Below, piece after piece: positions 8,419-17,843 of a stretch of DNA of 43,852 bases. The DNA is taken from assembly GCA_019113475.1 (NCBI GenBank), contig DXHJ01000106.1, positions 1-43,852 on the forward strand, in the 5' to 3' direction. Each line of letters opens with the position of its first letter. Positions within the stretch are counted from its first letter, which is position 1. Made by a program: the position numbers and the translations under genes. The notes beneath the pieces are model-generated. The model did not search any database. It was given only the letters and a program-made list of their open reading frames with translations, and was not told where the DNA came from. This stretch comes from Candidatus Dorea intestinavium. Lineage in GTDB: Bacteria > Bacillota > Clostridia > Lachnospirales > Lachnospiraceae.

Positions 8419-10146
8419 CTATTCTTGTTCACTTTCCCATTTAAGTTTTAGTGTACTAATTGTTTGATTTTTTTGGTTACTTATAATCGTTAATCCACAC
8501 TCTTTCCCGTACAGAATTTTTAAACGAAGATTTACGTTACGAATCCCGATATTCATGGCTCCCGTAGGGATTTCTGGCTGTTCGCTGAGAAGATTTTCTA
8601 TTTTTTTACGATCTTCTTCGGCTAATTTAGCGTGATTCATAATCCGAATTAACAAATAAGAGCCTTCTTTGACAATTTGTATTTTAATGTGAATATTGTT
8701 GTCTTTTCCGCGACCGTGTTCGACAGCATTTTCGACGATTGGTTGAATAATAAGACGTGGCACCAAGACCCCTAAGAGTTCTTCATCAATCTCTCGTTCT
8801 ACTTTTAGTTTTTTCCCGTGTCTTTTTTCAGCAATAAATAAATAGGCGTTCATATAACTTAGTTCTTCGGCTAAATAAACCATTTCTTTCTTATTACGAT
8901 TTAAAGTAGCTTCTAGCATCGTAGATAAGGCTTCAATCATCGTACTAACCTTATAGTCACCATTCATTCTAGCTTCCCAGTTAATAATTTCTAACGTATT
9001 ATTAAGAAAGTGGGGATTAATTTGTGATTGCAAGGCTTTGATTTTTGCATCTCTAAGAGCAATCTCCTCCGAATAAATCATATCAAACTGGCGCTTTAAC
9101 TCTAAAGACATGTGGTTAAAGCTTTCACTTAAATATCCCATCTCTTTACTACTATTAATTTCTTCCATTTTATAGCCTAGGTTGCCTTCTTCGATTTGCT
9201 TAGCAGCCAGGGTTAACTCATCAATGGGCTGATTGATTTCTCTTCTAAAGAAACGAAATACCAGTAAAAATAACGGCAGTAAAAACAGCAGAACCACTCC
9301 TAATAAATAAAAAATGGAAGTTTCTTCTTGCTTATATTCGCTTAAATCAAGGCGCGTAATAATGTCATAGCGCTGGCCATCAGCTTTAATGGATTGCTTA
9401 ATGTAGGTCTCCCCTGCTACTTTGGTTATCTTCCCATCACTTTTAAATTGCGATGGAGAGATTTTCTGGCCATTACCATAGAGATAATCATCATTTATGT
9501 AAACGCAATAGTTGCGATAACCTAAAACGCTTTCTATATTCTTAAAAAGGTTGGTTGGATTTAACTCCATCACCAAAAGAGCAAAGGGCTTAAAATCTCG
9601 TGTTAGCATATTTCGTACCAAATAGACCTGATCATCAATATTGGTAACAAAAGTATTGGTCCCCAGATTTTTAGCTTGTGCTAATAAAATATCTTTAGCT
9701 TCTACTTCAAAGTTTTTTACCTTGTCATAGGCATGTTTTAGTTCCATATCGTTTTTGGTGTAATAGACCCGCTTAGGATACTCATTAAAAACTAACATGG
9801 CTGTGTGAAAATAAGCATTAAAACGATATTGATCCGATAAAAAACGGGTCACTGTTGTATAAAGCTTATAACTATCTTGGTTCTGGAGGTATTCATTATA
9901 CCCTTCTTCAATCATAGACATATAAGAAGCTCCCCTAGAATCTGATAAGGCTATATTTAAATTTTGTTTGATGAGCTCTGCCGCTTTTTCTGTCGAAAGG
10001 GCGGCTTTTCTTTCGATATATTGTTCACTACGAATGTCCAATAAAATAAACATGACAGAAGTTATTAATACCATGGGGATAATCCACCCTAGTATTAATA
10101 ACCTTATCATGTTCCATTTTAACTTTCGCTTTTCTTTTTTTATCAT
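8419..10146 (-). CDS. YesM-type sensor histidine kinase
   Basis: Two TM segments, HAMP-like region, ALQSQINPHFLNNTLEIINW (His kinase motif), IIQPIVENAVEHG. Confidence 0.93.
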   Translation of the reverse strand: MIKKEKRKLKWNMIRLLILGWIIPMVLITSVMFILLDIRSEQYIERKAALSTEKAAELIKQNLNIALSDSRGASYMSMIEEGYNEYLQNQDSYKLYTTVTRFLSDQYRFNAYFHTAMLVFNEYPKRVYYTKNDMELKHAYDKVKNFEVEAKDILLAQAKNLGTNTFVTNIDDQVYLVRNMLTRDFKPFALLVMELNPTNLFKNIESVLGYRNYCVYINDDYLYGNGQKISPSQFKSDGKITKVAGETYIKQSIKADGQRYDIITRLDLSEYKQEETSIFYLLGVVLLFLLPLFLLVFRFFRREINQPIDELTLAAKQIEEGNLGYKMEEINSSKEMGYLSESFNHMSLELKRQFDMIYSEEIALRDAKIKALQSQINPHFLNNTLEIINWEARMNGDYKVSTMIEALSTMLEATLNRNKKEMVYLAEELSYMNAYLFIAEKRHGKKLKVEREIDEELLGVLVPRLIIQPIVENAVEHGRGKDNNIHIKIQIVKEGSYLLIRIMNHAKLAEEDRKKIENLLSEQPEIPTGAMNIGIRNVNLRLKILYGKECGLTIISNQKNQTISTLKLKWESEQE

Positions 10147-10164
10147 CTTTTAGCTCCGGTTAAA

Positions 10165-11574
10165 TTAAAGTTCTAGATCTCCTTCAAAAATCTTACAAAC
10201 TTCAATTGCATCTTCTTTATTATTCATCTCACAGAATATTCGAAGAAGGGGTTCTGTTCCTGAAAATCTAGCACAGACCCAACCGCCATTTCTAAAATAA
10301 ATCTTGCAGCCGTCAAGATAAGAAACCTTCGCTATTTCATAAGGCAGATTGGGTAGCTTCTTTTCGACTAAAAGAGATTGATGAATTTCTTCCTTTTTCT
10401 CCTTCGTAAAGCTATAGGAGCGCTCTTCCATGTAAAGCTCACCAAATTCAGCGACAATTTCTTGATAAAGTTCTGATAGTTTCTTACCTGTTACAGCTAT
10501 CATTTCTACTAAAAGCGTAGCTGCATATACACCGTCTTTCCCATGAATGTGTCCTCTTACGGTTAAGCCTCCTGAAGACTCACCCCCTAAAACAGCATTG
10601 GTATCTTGCATCTTAGCCGAAATATACTTAAAACCAACCGGCACTTCATAACATTCCTCACCAAAAGATTTTGCCTCCATATCAAGCATATGGGTGGTGC
10701 AGATATTACGAACCACTGGTCCCTTCCACTTCTTGTATTTTATGAGATAGTAATATAATAACACAAGAATATCATTGGGGTGTAAAAATCGTCCTGTATC
10801 ATCCACAATTCCCAGGCGATCTGCATCGCCATCTGTCGCAATGCCTAAATCCAAGTTATGAGAAGTAACGTGAAGCTGTAAATCTTTAATGGTTTCCGTA
10901 TTCGGCGCCGGAAGCCGTCCGCCAAAGAGCGTATCATGATATTCATGAATGGTTTCCACATCACATCTCGCCGTTAAAAGTATGGTTTTTAATGAAGTCT
11001 CACTTACCCCATACATTGGATCAAGCGCTATGCGCAGGCTTCTACTTCTGATGGCCTCCATATCAATGTTTTTAATAATACTATCTAAGTAGTCATTGAG
11101 CGGATAAATCTCCTCAATTAAGCTTTTTTTCTTTCCTTCTGCATAAGAAAGCGTGGGAACTGGTTTGGTTACATTTTTAATGTGATTTTCAATTTCTACC
11201 GTTTGTCTTTCATCAGCATCACGTCCACCATAGGTGAAGACTTTTATCCCATTATAAATAGCCGGATTATGGCTGGCCGTAATGACCATGCCATAATGCA
11301 GTTTATTTTTCATTACATAATACATAACTACTGGTGTGGGAACTGATTTATTAATTAGTTTTGCTTTAATGTTGGCACCAGCAAAAACTTCTGCTGCCCA
11401 TTGCATGGATTCTTTCGATAAGAACCTTCTGTCATATCCGAGCACCACTTCTTCATGATTCACTTTTTCTTCTACCATTTTATTGCAAATGGCTTTTGTT
11501 AAAATTTGAATATTTTCTTTTGTAAATTCATCGCCAATAATAGCACGCCAGCCACCTGTTCCAAATTTTATCAT
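10165..11574 (-). CDS. Phosphoglucomutase/phosphomannomutase family phosphohexomutase
   Basis: KFGTGGWRAIIGDEF, ITASHNPAIYNGIKVF (phosphoserine loop), ATDGDADRLGIVD, GGESSGGL, FSGTEPLLRIF. Confidence 0.93.
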   Translation of the reverse strand: MIKFGTGGWRAIIGDEFTKENIQILTKAICNKMVEEKVNHEEVVLGYDRRFLSKESMQWAAEVFAGANIKAKLINKSVPTPVVMYYVMKNKLHYGMVITASHNPAIYNGIKVFTYGGRDADERQTVEIENHIKNVTKPVPTLSYAEGKKKSLIEEIYPLNDYLDSIIKNIDMEAIRSRSLRIALDPMYGVSETSLKTILLTARCDVETIHEYHDTLFGGRLPAPNTETIKDLQLHVTSHNLDLGIATDGDADRLGIVDDTGRFLHPNDILVLLYYYLIKYKKWKGPVVRNICTTHMLDMEAKSFGEECYEVPVGFKYISAKMQDTNAVLGGESSGGLTVRGHIHGKDGVYAATLLVEMIAVTGKKLSELYQEIVAEFGELYMEERSYSFTKEKKEEIHQSLLVEKKLPNLPYEIAKVSYLDGCKIYFRNGGWVCARFSGTEPLLRIFCEMNNKEDAIEVCKIFEGDLEL

Positions 11575-11586
11575 CTTTACACCTTC

Positions 11587-13974
11587 CTAACCCATGGTTA
11601 CGACTATATTATGAATTTTATCATCCTTAAACATCGGAATTTTATCAACCTTTAGTCCATCAATTTCAATGGTCTTTACCCCTTTTGCTACTTTATCAGG
11701 GTTTTTCACTTTAATAATGTAGGTCGCACTTCGCCATTTTCTAATAACTGAAAATCCTTCCCAGTCCTTTGGAATACAGGGATCAATGACTAGTTCTTCA
11801 AAGCCTGGTCTGATACCTAAAATATAACGAGTAGCGGAAAAATAAGCCCAGCCGCCAGTTCCCGTCATAAAAGGATGTCTAGCCCGGCCAAAGGCAGTAT
11901 GATCTGGTCCCATAATAAATTGACAATAAGAATAAGGCTCTGCTTGTCTTGTTTCAATCTGGTCGTTTTGATTATAAGGACTTAAGGCGTCGTAGTACTC
12001 CATTGCCTGGTCGCCATTACCCAGTTTACATTCTGCTGCCCAAACCCAAGGATTGGGATGACTAAAGATGGAAGAGTTTTCCTTAAGCCCTGGACAAACT
12101 CTTGTCACAAAGCCAATATCATCATTTCTAACAGTATAGGCTGGAGCATTGAGACGGATTCCATAAGGGGTAAACAAATGCTCTTTAATGCTATCAAGAG
12201 CGATTTGGCCTTTATCAACAGGTGCTGCCCCTGATAAAACTGCCCAAGCATTAGACTCTAGATGAATTTTTCCTTCTTTATCTTCTTTGCCGCCAATAGC
12301 CGTACCATCTTTGGTATAACCTCTTAGATACCACTTGCCATTCCAAAGCTGTTTGCAAGCCTCTTCTACTGTCTTTGCCATTTTCGTAAAGTGTTTTACA
12401 TCCTCTTCTTTTCCTAAGTACTTTGCTAATTCAAGGAAGTTGGTAATCGCCCAGTAATGAAGGAATGATACTAGGGCACTTTCGCCGCCCCCAAGATTTA
12501 GGCAATCATTCCAATCAGCGCGCAGACCTTTACAAATTCCACTCGCTCCGACTTCTCGATGAGAAAATTCCAAGATGGTTTTCATATGATCATAAACACT
12601 ATCTTCTCCACCATTCGCATAACCTAGCACCATAGTAAGAAAGTCTGTATCACCTGTTTCTTTCAAGTATTCAATAATCGAAGGTACTAGCCACAAAGCA
12701 TCATCTGAACAGGCCTGATCAATACCATGAACCCGGTTTTCTAGCGGAACTGGTACAACTGTTGGTGAATCAGAATTTTCCGGCTCTGCCTCTGGGTCAA
12801 ACCATTCTGGTTCAAATAAATGCACCCCATAGCCTTCTTTGGTTAAAGCACGAAGTAGCTGAATCATACGCTCCTTGCATTTTTTAGGGTTAGAATGAGG
12901 AATGGTCATAGCGTCTTGGGCCGTATCACGGTAGCCAAGTCCGGTTCTTCCTCCCGTTTCAATAAAGGAAGCAAATCTAGAAAACATAACATTGATTTCT
13001 GATTGATAAAGGGTCCAAGTATTAAGTAGGGTGTTCATGCCTTCATTGGGTGTTTGTACTTGTAATCGTGAAAGCTTATCTTCCCACATATTGGCCATTT
13101 CCTCATAAGAGCGGTCCACCTCTTTTAAATCTCTGTACTTCTCTCTAACTTCTCTCGCTTTCTCACGGTTGCCTGTCCCAAGCATATAGATAAAACGCAC
13201 TTCTTCACCAGGACTTAAGGTAATTTCTTTCATTAAACTACCGCAGTGATTGTTTCCTTCCTCACAAAGGCCTGAACACTGGCCCTTTATTACGGCTTGG
13301 GGGTTTGTTTCTGTATGATAAAGGCCAATAAATTGATCCCTTAAAGTATCAAAACCATCAGGCTCAAAGGAAGCAGTAAAGTACTGCTCTTTTCCTGGCT
13401 CATAAAAGAGATACTGCTCGATAATACCATCTTTATAATCAGCACCAGCACTATACATACTCATTTGGAAGTTTTGGTTATCACTACTAATCGCATGGAA
13501 AGAAAATTCACTAAAAGAAAAGATACGCAGTGTTCTTTCTTTTTCATCTGTATTTTTCACTTTTAAATCCCAAAGTAAAACATCCTCCCCTAGCGGAATG
13601 GATAGCCTTAGTTCACTTTGAATCTTTTTATATTCACCGTAATAACGACTATAAGAAAGACCATGAGCGCAGCGATAAGTGGCTTGATCTAAAGGTTTTG
13701 CTACGGGTTGCCAAGTAGCACTCCAATAATCTGCATCTTCTTGGTCACGAAAATATATATCAAAACCGGGGCGATCCATAGGAATCGCATTGCCTCTAAA
13801 TCTGGTCATACGGTGATGTTCTGGAGATTTATGAAACATATAACCACCAGCTGTTTGATTGACAACGGCACAGTTTCGTTCCACCCCTAAATAGTTCGTC
13901 CATGAAGTTGGCACATCTACTTTGTCTATAATATATTCTCTTTTTTCATTATCAAAATAACCATATTTCATCAC
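11587..13974 (-). CDS. GH94 glycoside phosphorylase, N,N'-diacetylchitobiose phosphorylase-like
   Basis: MKYGYFDNEKREYIIDKVDVPTSWTNYLGVE; NQNFQMSMYSAG; NHCGSLMKEITL; GRTGLGYRDTAQDAMTIPHSNP; RADWNDCLNLGGGES (catalytic Asp region), close to remembered Vibrio chitobiose phosphorylase. Likely ATG at 13971. Confidence 0.87.
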   Translation of the reverse strand: MMKYGYFDNEKREYIIDKVDVPTSWTNYLGVERNCAVVNQTAGGYMFHKSPEHHRMTRFRGNAIPMDRPGFDIYFRDQEDADYWSATWQPVAKPLDQATYRCAHGLSYSRYYGEYKKIQSELRLSIPLGEDVLLWDLKVKNTDEKERTLRIFSFSEFSFHAISSDNQNFQMSMYSAGADYKDGIIEQYLFYEPGKEQYFTASFEPDGFDTLRDQFIGLYHTETNPQAVIKGQCSGLCEEGNNHCGSLMKEITLSPGEEVRFIYMLGTGNREKAREVREKYRDLKEVDRSYEEMANMWEDKLSRLQVQTPNEGMNTLLNTWTLYQSEINVMFSRFASFIETGGRTGLGYRDTAQDAMTIPHSNPKKCKERMIQLLRALTKEGYGVHLFEPEWFDPEAEPENSDSPTVVPVPLENRVHGIDQACSDDALWLVPSIIEYLKETGDTDFLTMVLGYANGGEDSVYDHMKTILEFSHREVGASGICKGLRADWNDCLNLGGGESALVSFLHYWAITNFLELAKYLGKEEDVKHFTKMAKTVEEACKQLWNGKWYLRGYTKDGTAIGGKEDKEGKIHLESNAWAVLSGAAPVDKGQIALDSIKEHLFTPYGIRLNAPAYTVRNDDIGFVTRVCPGLKENSSIFSHPNPWVWAAECKLGNGDQAMEYYDALSPYNQNDQIETRQAEPYSYCQFIMGPDHTAFGRARHPFMTGTGGWAYFSATRYILGIRPGFEELVIDPCIPKDWEGFSVIRKWRSATYIIKVKNPDKVAKGVKTIEIDGLKVDKIPMFKDDKIHNIVVTMG

Positions 13975-14029
13975 AACATCCTCCTTTTATTACTTTTAGT
14001 ATAATCGAAAGACTTTCCTCTCACTAGAG

Positions 14030-14051
14030 ATACAAATGTCAATATTTGTAT
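14030..14051. promoter_or_regulatory. Perfect inverted repeat in the divergent GH94/glyA intergenic region (candidate operator)
   Basis: ATACAAAT-GTCAAT-ATTTGTAT: 8-bp perfect arms, 6-bp spacer. Confidence 0.5.
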
Positions 14052-14117
14052 TTTTATGTGCTAAATAATGCTATAATGAGGTTTAATTATCGGGATTATT
14101 GAAAAGGAGGAGATAAG

Positions 14118-15353
14118 ATGTATAGTTTTGCAGAAATTAGTAATTATGACCCAGAAATTGCCGAAGCAATTTCCCAGGAAATTCAGCGCCAAAATACACA
14201 CATTGAATTAATCGCTTCTGAAAATTGGGTAAGTAAAGCTGTTATGGCAGCTATGGGTAGTCCTTTTACCAATAAGTATGCTGAAGGTTATCCGGGAAAA
14301 CGTTACTATGGTGGTTGTGAATGGGTTGATGTTGCCGAAAATCTAGCAATTAAAAGAGCGAAAGAATTGTTTCATTGTGATTATGTAAACGTTCAACCCC
14401 ACTCTGGAGCCCAAGCTAATATGGCCGTTTATTATGCATTATTAGAACCAGGTGATACCGTTTTAGGAATGAATTTAAATCATGGTGGTCATCTAACTCA
14501 TGGCTCAAAAGTTAATTTTTCCGGCCGTTTTTATAATATTATCCCTTATGGGGTAAATGAAGATGGTTTGATTGACTATGACAAAGTCTTAGAACTGGCT
14601 TTAAAAGAAAAGCCTAAAATGATTATCGCTGGGGCTAGTGCTTATCCAAGGGCCATTGACTTTAAGCGTTTCCGGGAAATTGCTGATGCCTGTGGCGCTT
14701 ATTTAATGGTGGATATGGCGCACATTGCTGGCCTTGTCGCAACCGGTTTACATCAAAGTCCTCTACCCTATGCTGATGTAGTTACGACTACCACGCATAA
14801 AACCCTAAGAGGTCCAAGAGGGGGGATGATTTTAGCAAATCAAGAGGCAGCAGATAAGTTTAATTTTAACAAAGCTATTTTCCCTGGTATTCAAGGGGGA
14901 CCCCTCGAACACGTTATTGCGGCTAAAGCCGTTTGTTTTAAAGAAGCTCTCGCACCAGAATTTAAAACTTATCAAGAGCAAACTCTAAAAAATGCTAAAG
15001 TACTTGGCGAAGAACTGCTTAAGAATGGCTTAAAACTAGTTTCTGGGGGCACGGACAATCATCTCCTTTTAATCGATTTAAATGACTCTGCTTTAACCGG
15101 TCAAGAATTAGAAGAGCGTTTAGATAAAGCCCATATTACAGCTAATAAAAACACCATTCCCGGTGATAAAAGGTCACCTCGCATTACCAGTGGGGTTAGA
15201 CTGGGAACTCCTGCTGTTACCACTAGAGGCTTTAAAGAAGAAGAAATGAAACAAGTGGCTAAAGCAATTGCTCTTGTCGCTGAAGATGAAAATAACATTC
15301 CCAAAGCACAAGAAATTATTGCCCTATTAACAACGAAATATCCTTTAATTTAA
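14118..15353 (+). CDS. glyA: Serine hydroxymethyltransferase
   Basis: [59 protein letters not shown] (PLP lysine); SD AAAGGAGG upstream. Confidence 0.98.
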   Translation: MYSFAEISNYDPEIAEAISQEIQRQNTHIELIASENWVSKAVMAAMGSPFTNKYAEGYPGKRYYGGCEWVDVAENLAIKRAKELFHCDYVNVQPHSGAQANMAVYYALLEPGDTVLGMNLNHGGHLTHGSKVNFSGRFYNIIPYGVNEDGLIDYDKVLELALKEKPKMIIAGASAYPRAIDFKRFREIADACGAYLMVDMAHIAGLVATGLHQSPLPYADVVTTTTHKTLRGPRGGMILANQEAADKFNFNKAIFPGIQGGPLEHVIAAKAVCFKEALAPEFKTYQEQTLKNAKVLGEELLKNGLKLVSGGTDNHLLLIDLNDSALTGQELEERLDKAHITANKNTIPGDKRSPRITSGVRLGTPAVTTRGFKEEEMKQVAKAIALVAEDENNIPKAQEIIALLTTKYPLI

Positions 15354-15360
15354 TCATAAA

Positions 15361-15392
15361 AAAAAGAAAGCACTTTGCTGCTTTCTTTTTTT
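15361..15392. terminator. Bidirectional terminator between glyA and the convergent SDR gene
   Basis: A-tract, GAAAGCA-CTTTGC-TGCTTTC stem, T-tract. Confidence 0.85.
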
Positions 15393-15410
15393 GCTCTTTG
15401 ATACAATCAA

Positions 15411-16214
15411 CTATGGTCTAAGACCTAAGCCACCTTCTAGAGTAAGGGTTTCACCAGTTAAATATTTAAAATCTGGGGAAGCAAGGGCTACACATGGACG
15501 ACCAATTTCTGTTTCCACATCGCCATAATGTCCCATTGGCGGCATATGAACATTTGCTTTAAAGGCATCTGGATAGTCATTTTCAAACTTCTCTAATTGA
15601 GCAGTCCAAGCAAGTGGACAAATAACATTAACATTAATACCATCTTTGCCCCACTCTGTTGCTGCTACTCTTGACAACCCTCTAATTCCCTCTTTCGCTG
15701 CTGCATAAGAGCCTTGACCAAAGTTACCAAATAATCCAGCTCCGGAACCAAAGTTAATAACCGTTCCTTTGGTTTTTGCTAAATGAGGATAGCAAGCTTT
15801 CATGTAATAGTAGGTTGCATAAAGTCCTGAAAAGATTGCTAAATCAAATTGCTCTGTTGTTTGATCAGCAATCGTTACACCAGAATAAGAAGCCTGGGCA
15901 TTATTAATTAAGACGTCAATTCTGCCAAATTCGGCAATAGCCTTATCAATTACATTTTGTACCACTTCTTCATTGTTGCTACCAACACTTACATCTGCTT
16001 GGACAGCAAGTACTTTTATTTTATAGTTTGCTTCTAATTCTTTTTTGGCATCTTCTAGTTTTTGTACATTTCTACCGGTAAGAACTAGATTTGCTCCTTC
16101 TTTTGCATAAGCTGTTGCAATACCATATCCAATTGAACCACAAGAGCCATCCTTTAATACTGCACGTCCGCCTCCTGTAATAATTGCTGTTTTATCTTTT
16201 AAAAATCCCATCAA
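15411..16214 (-). CDS. Short-chain dehydrogenase/reductase (SDR family)
   Basis: Rossmann start KTAIITGGGRAVLKDGSCGSIGYGIA, LINNAQ, YAAAK catalytic motif. Confidence 0.92.
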   Translation of the reverse strand: MMGFLKDKTAIITGGGRAVLKDGSCGSIGYGIATAYAKEGANLVLTGRNVQKLEDAKKELEANYKIKVLAVQADVSVGSNNEEVVQNVIDKAIAEFGRIDVLINNAQASYSGVTIADQTTEQFDLAIFSGLYATYYYMKACYPHLAKTKGTVINFGSGAGLFGNFGQGSYAAAKEGIRGLSRVAATEWGKDGINVNVICPLAWTAQLEKFENDYPDAFKANVHMPPMGHYGDVETEIGRPCVALASPDFKYLTGETLTLEGGLGLRP

Positions 16215-16346
16215 AATACCTCCTTAATTTGCCGTTCTTCACTTGTTATAATAGCAAGTATTTCCTAATTTAACAATGGTAAATTTTTAACATACTAAAA
16301 AATTGACTTTTTATCAGATTTGGAGTAATCTTATAATATTGTGTAG

Positions 16347-16385
16347 CTTTATCGCATTAAACTGCAACGCTTTATAGCGATAGAG
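16347..16385 (+). promoter_or_regulatory. Leader hairpin in the 5' UTR of the NSS transporter
   Basis: CTTTATCGC / GCGATAGAG pair over 9 positions (one U-G), 21-nt loop, upstream of SD CGGAGG. Confidence 0.4.
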
Positions 16386-16413
16386 TGAATCTTAAAATCG
16401 GAGGAATTACTAT

Positions 16414-17739
16414 ATGAAATCAGACCATACCAAAAAATTTCACTCCCGCTGGGGCTTTATTTTAGCAACTGTTGGATCTGCTGTCGGAATGGCCAATGTG
16501 TGGGGCTTTCCTTATAAAGTAGGGGCCAATGGTGGCGGCGCTTTTTTGCTAGCTTATTTAATCTTTGTCGTTATCTTTAGTTATGTAGGTTTATCGGCAG
16601 AATATGCTGTCGGCAGAAGAGCAAAAACTGGAACATTAGGTGCTTACGAAAAGGCTTGGGAATCAGGCAATCATAAAACACTAGGAAAATATGTGGGTTG
16701 GCTACCTCTTGCTGGTTCTATGTGCATCGCCATTGGTTATGCTGTTATTATTGCTTACGTTCTAAAAGCTTTAATTGACTCCCTAACTGGTTCCATTATG
16801 AAAATTGATTCTGGTAAGTGGTTTGAAGGCTTTTCTTCCACTTCTTATAGCGTGGCACCTTTCCACATTATTATTGTTATTGGTACTTTGTTAACGTTAA
16901 TGCTGGGAGCAAAAAGTATTGAAAAAACCAATAAAATTATTATGCCGATGTTTTTTATTTTATTTTTAGTTCTTGCTGTTCGAGTGGCCTTTTTACCCGG
17001 TGTATTAGAAGGTTATAAATTTATGTTTACTCCTGATTGGCAGTACTTAAAAGATCCTATGACCTGGGTCTGGGCGATGGGACAAGCGTTCTTCTCCTTA
17101 TCCGTTACCGGTAGTGGCATGATTGTCTACGGCGCTTATCTAGGTGATGACGAAGATATTGTAAGCGCCGCCAAACAAACAGCACTTTTTGATACTATTG
17201 CCGGTATGCTAGCAGCCCTTGTTATTATTCCCGCTTCTTTTGCTTATGGCTTAGATGTAGGGGCCGGACCGGGACTCTTATTTGTAACATTACCAACCAT
17301 CTTACAAGACATTCCTTTTGGTCAACTATTTGCCATTATCTTATATACAGCCATGATTTTTGCCGGTGTTAGTTCCTTGCAAAACATGTTTGAAGCCGTT
17401 GGTGAATCCTTGCTCCATAAATTTGGTAAATTAAATCGTAAAATCGTCTTAGTCATTCTTTGTGTCCTTTGTCTAGGCATTGGCATAAACATGGAAAAGA
17501 TTAGTTCCTGGGGTCCTTGGATGGATATTGTTTCCATTTATATTATTCCAATCGGCGCTACTCTTGGTGCTTTCTCTTGGTTCTGGATTATGAAAAAGAA
17601 AGACTTATTGGAAGAAATCAATAAAGGCTCTAAAAAGAAAAAATATGGTAGCTTCTGGTACAACTTAGGCAAATATATTTATGTACCACTAGCCTTACTT
17701 CTTTGTATTATCGCCTTAGCAAAACATATATCCTTTTAA
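16414..17739 (+). CDS. Sodium-dependent transporter, SNF/NSS family
   Basis: RWGFILATVGSAVGMANVWGFPYKVGANGGGAFLLAYL; multi-TM. Confidence 0.94.
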   Translation: MKSDHTKKFHSRWGFILATVGSAVGMANVWGFPYKVGANGGGAFLLAYLIFVVIFSYVGLSAEYAVGRRAKTGTLGAYEKAWESGNHKTLGKYVGWLPLAGSMCIAIGYAVIIAYVLKALIDSLTGSIMKIDSGKWFEGFSSTSYSVAPFHIIIVIGTLLTLMLGAKSIEKTNKIIMPMFFILFLVLAVRVAFLPGVLEGYKFMFTPDWQYLKDPMTWVWAMGQAFFSLSVTGSGMIVYGAYLGDDEDIVSAAKQTALFDTIAGMLAALVIIPASFAYGLDVGAGPGLLFVTLPTILQDIPFGQLFAIILYTAMIFAGVSSLQNMFEAVGESLLHKFGKLNRKIVLVILCVLCLGIGINMEKISSWGPWMDIVSIYIIPIGATLGAFSWFWIMKKKDLLEEINKGSKKKKYGSFWYNLGKYIYVPLALLLCIIALAKHISF

Positions 17740-17743
17740 ACTG

Positions 17744-17767
17744 GGCAGTCGCTAGCAGCGGCTGTCT
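17744..17767 (+). terminator. Terminator of the NSS transporter
   Basis: GGCAGTCGCT-AGC-AGCGGCTGTC followed by TTTTTTATTTCTTTC. Confidence 0.8.
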
Positions 17768-17843
17768 TTTTTATTTCTTTCATCTTTTCGAAGTTTATTA
17801 CCCAAAAAGAAGAAGAAATGGTATGATGAGACTATGAAAGGTT

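Noticed and set aside
13975-14117. Possible THF or glycine riboswitch before glyA
   Set aside because: I could not recognise conserved riboswitch core sequence; only a -10-like TATAAT, the dyad and an SD.
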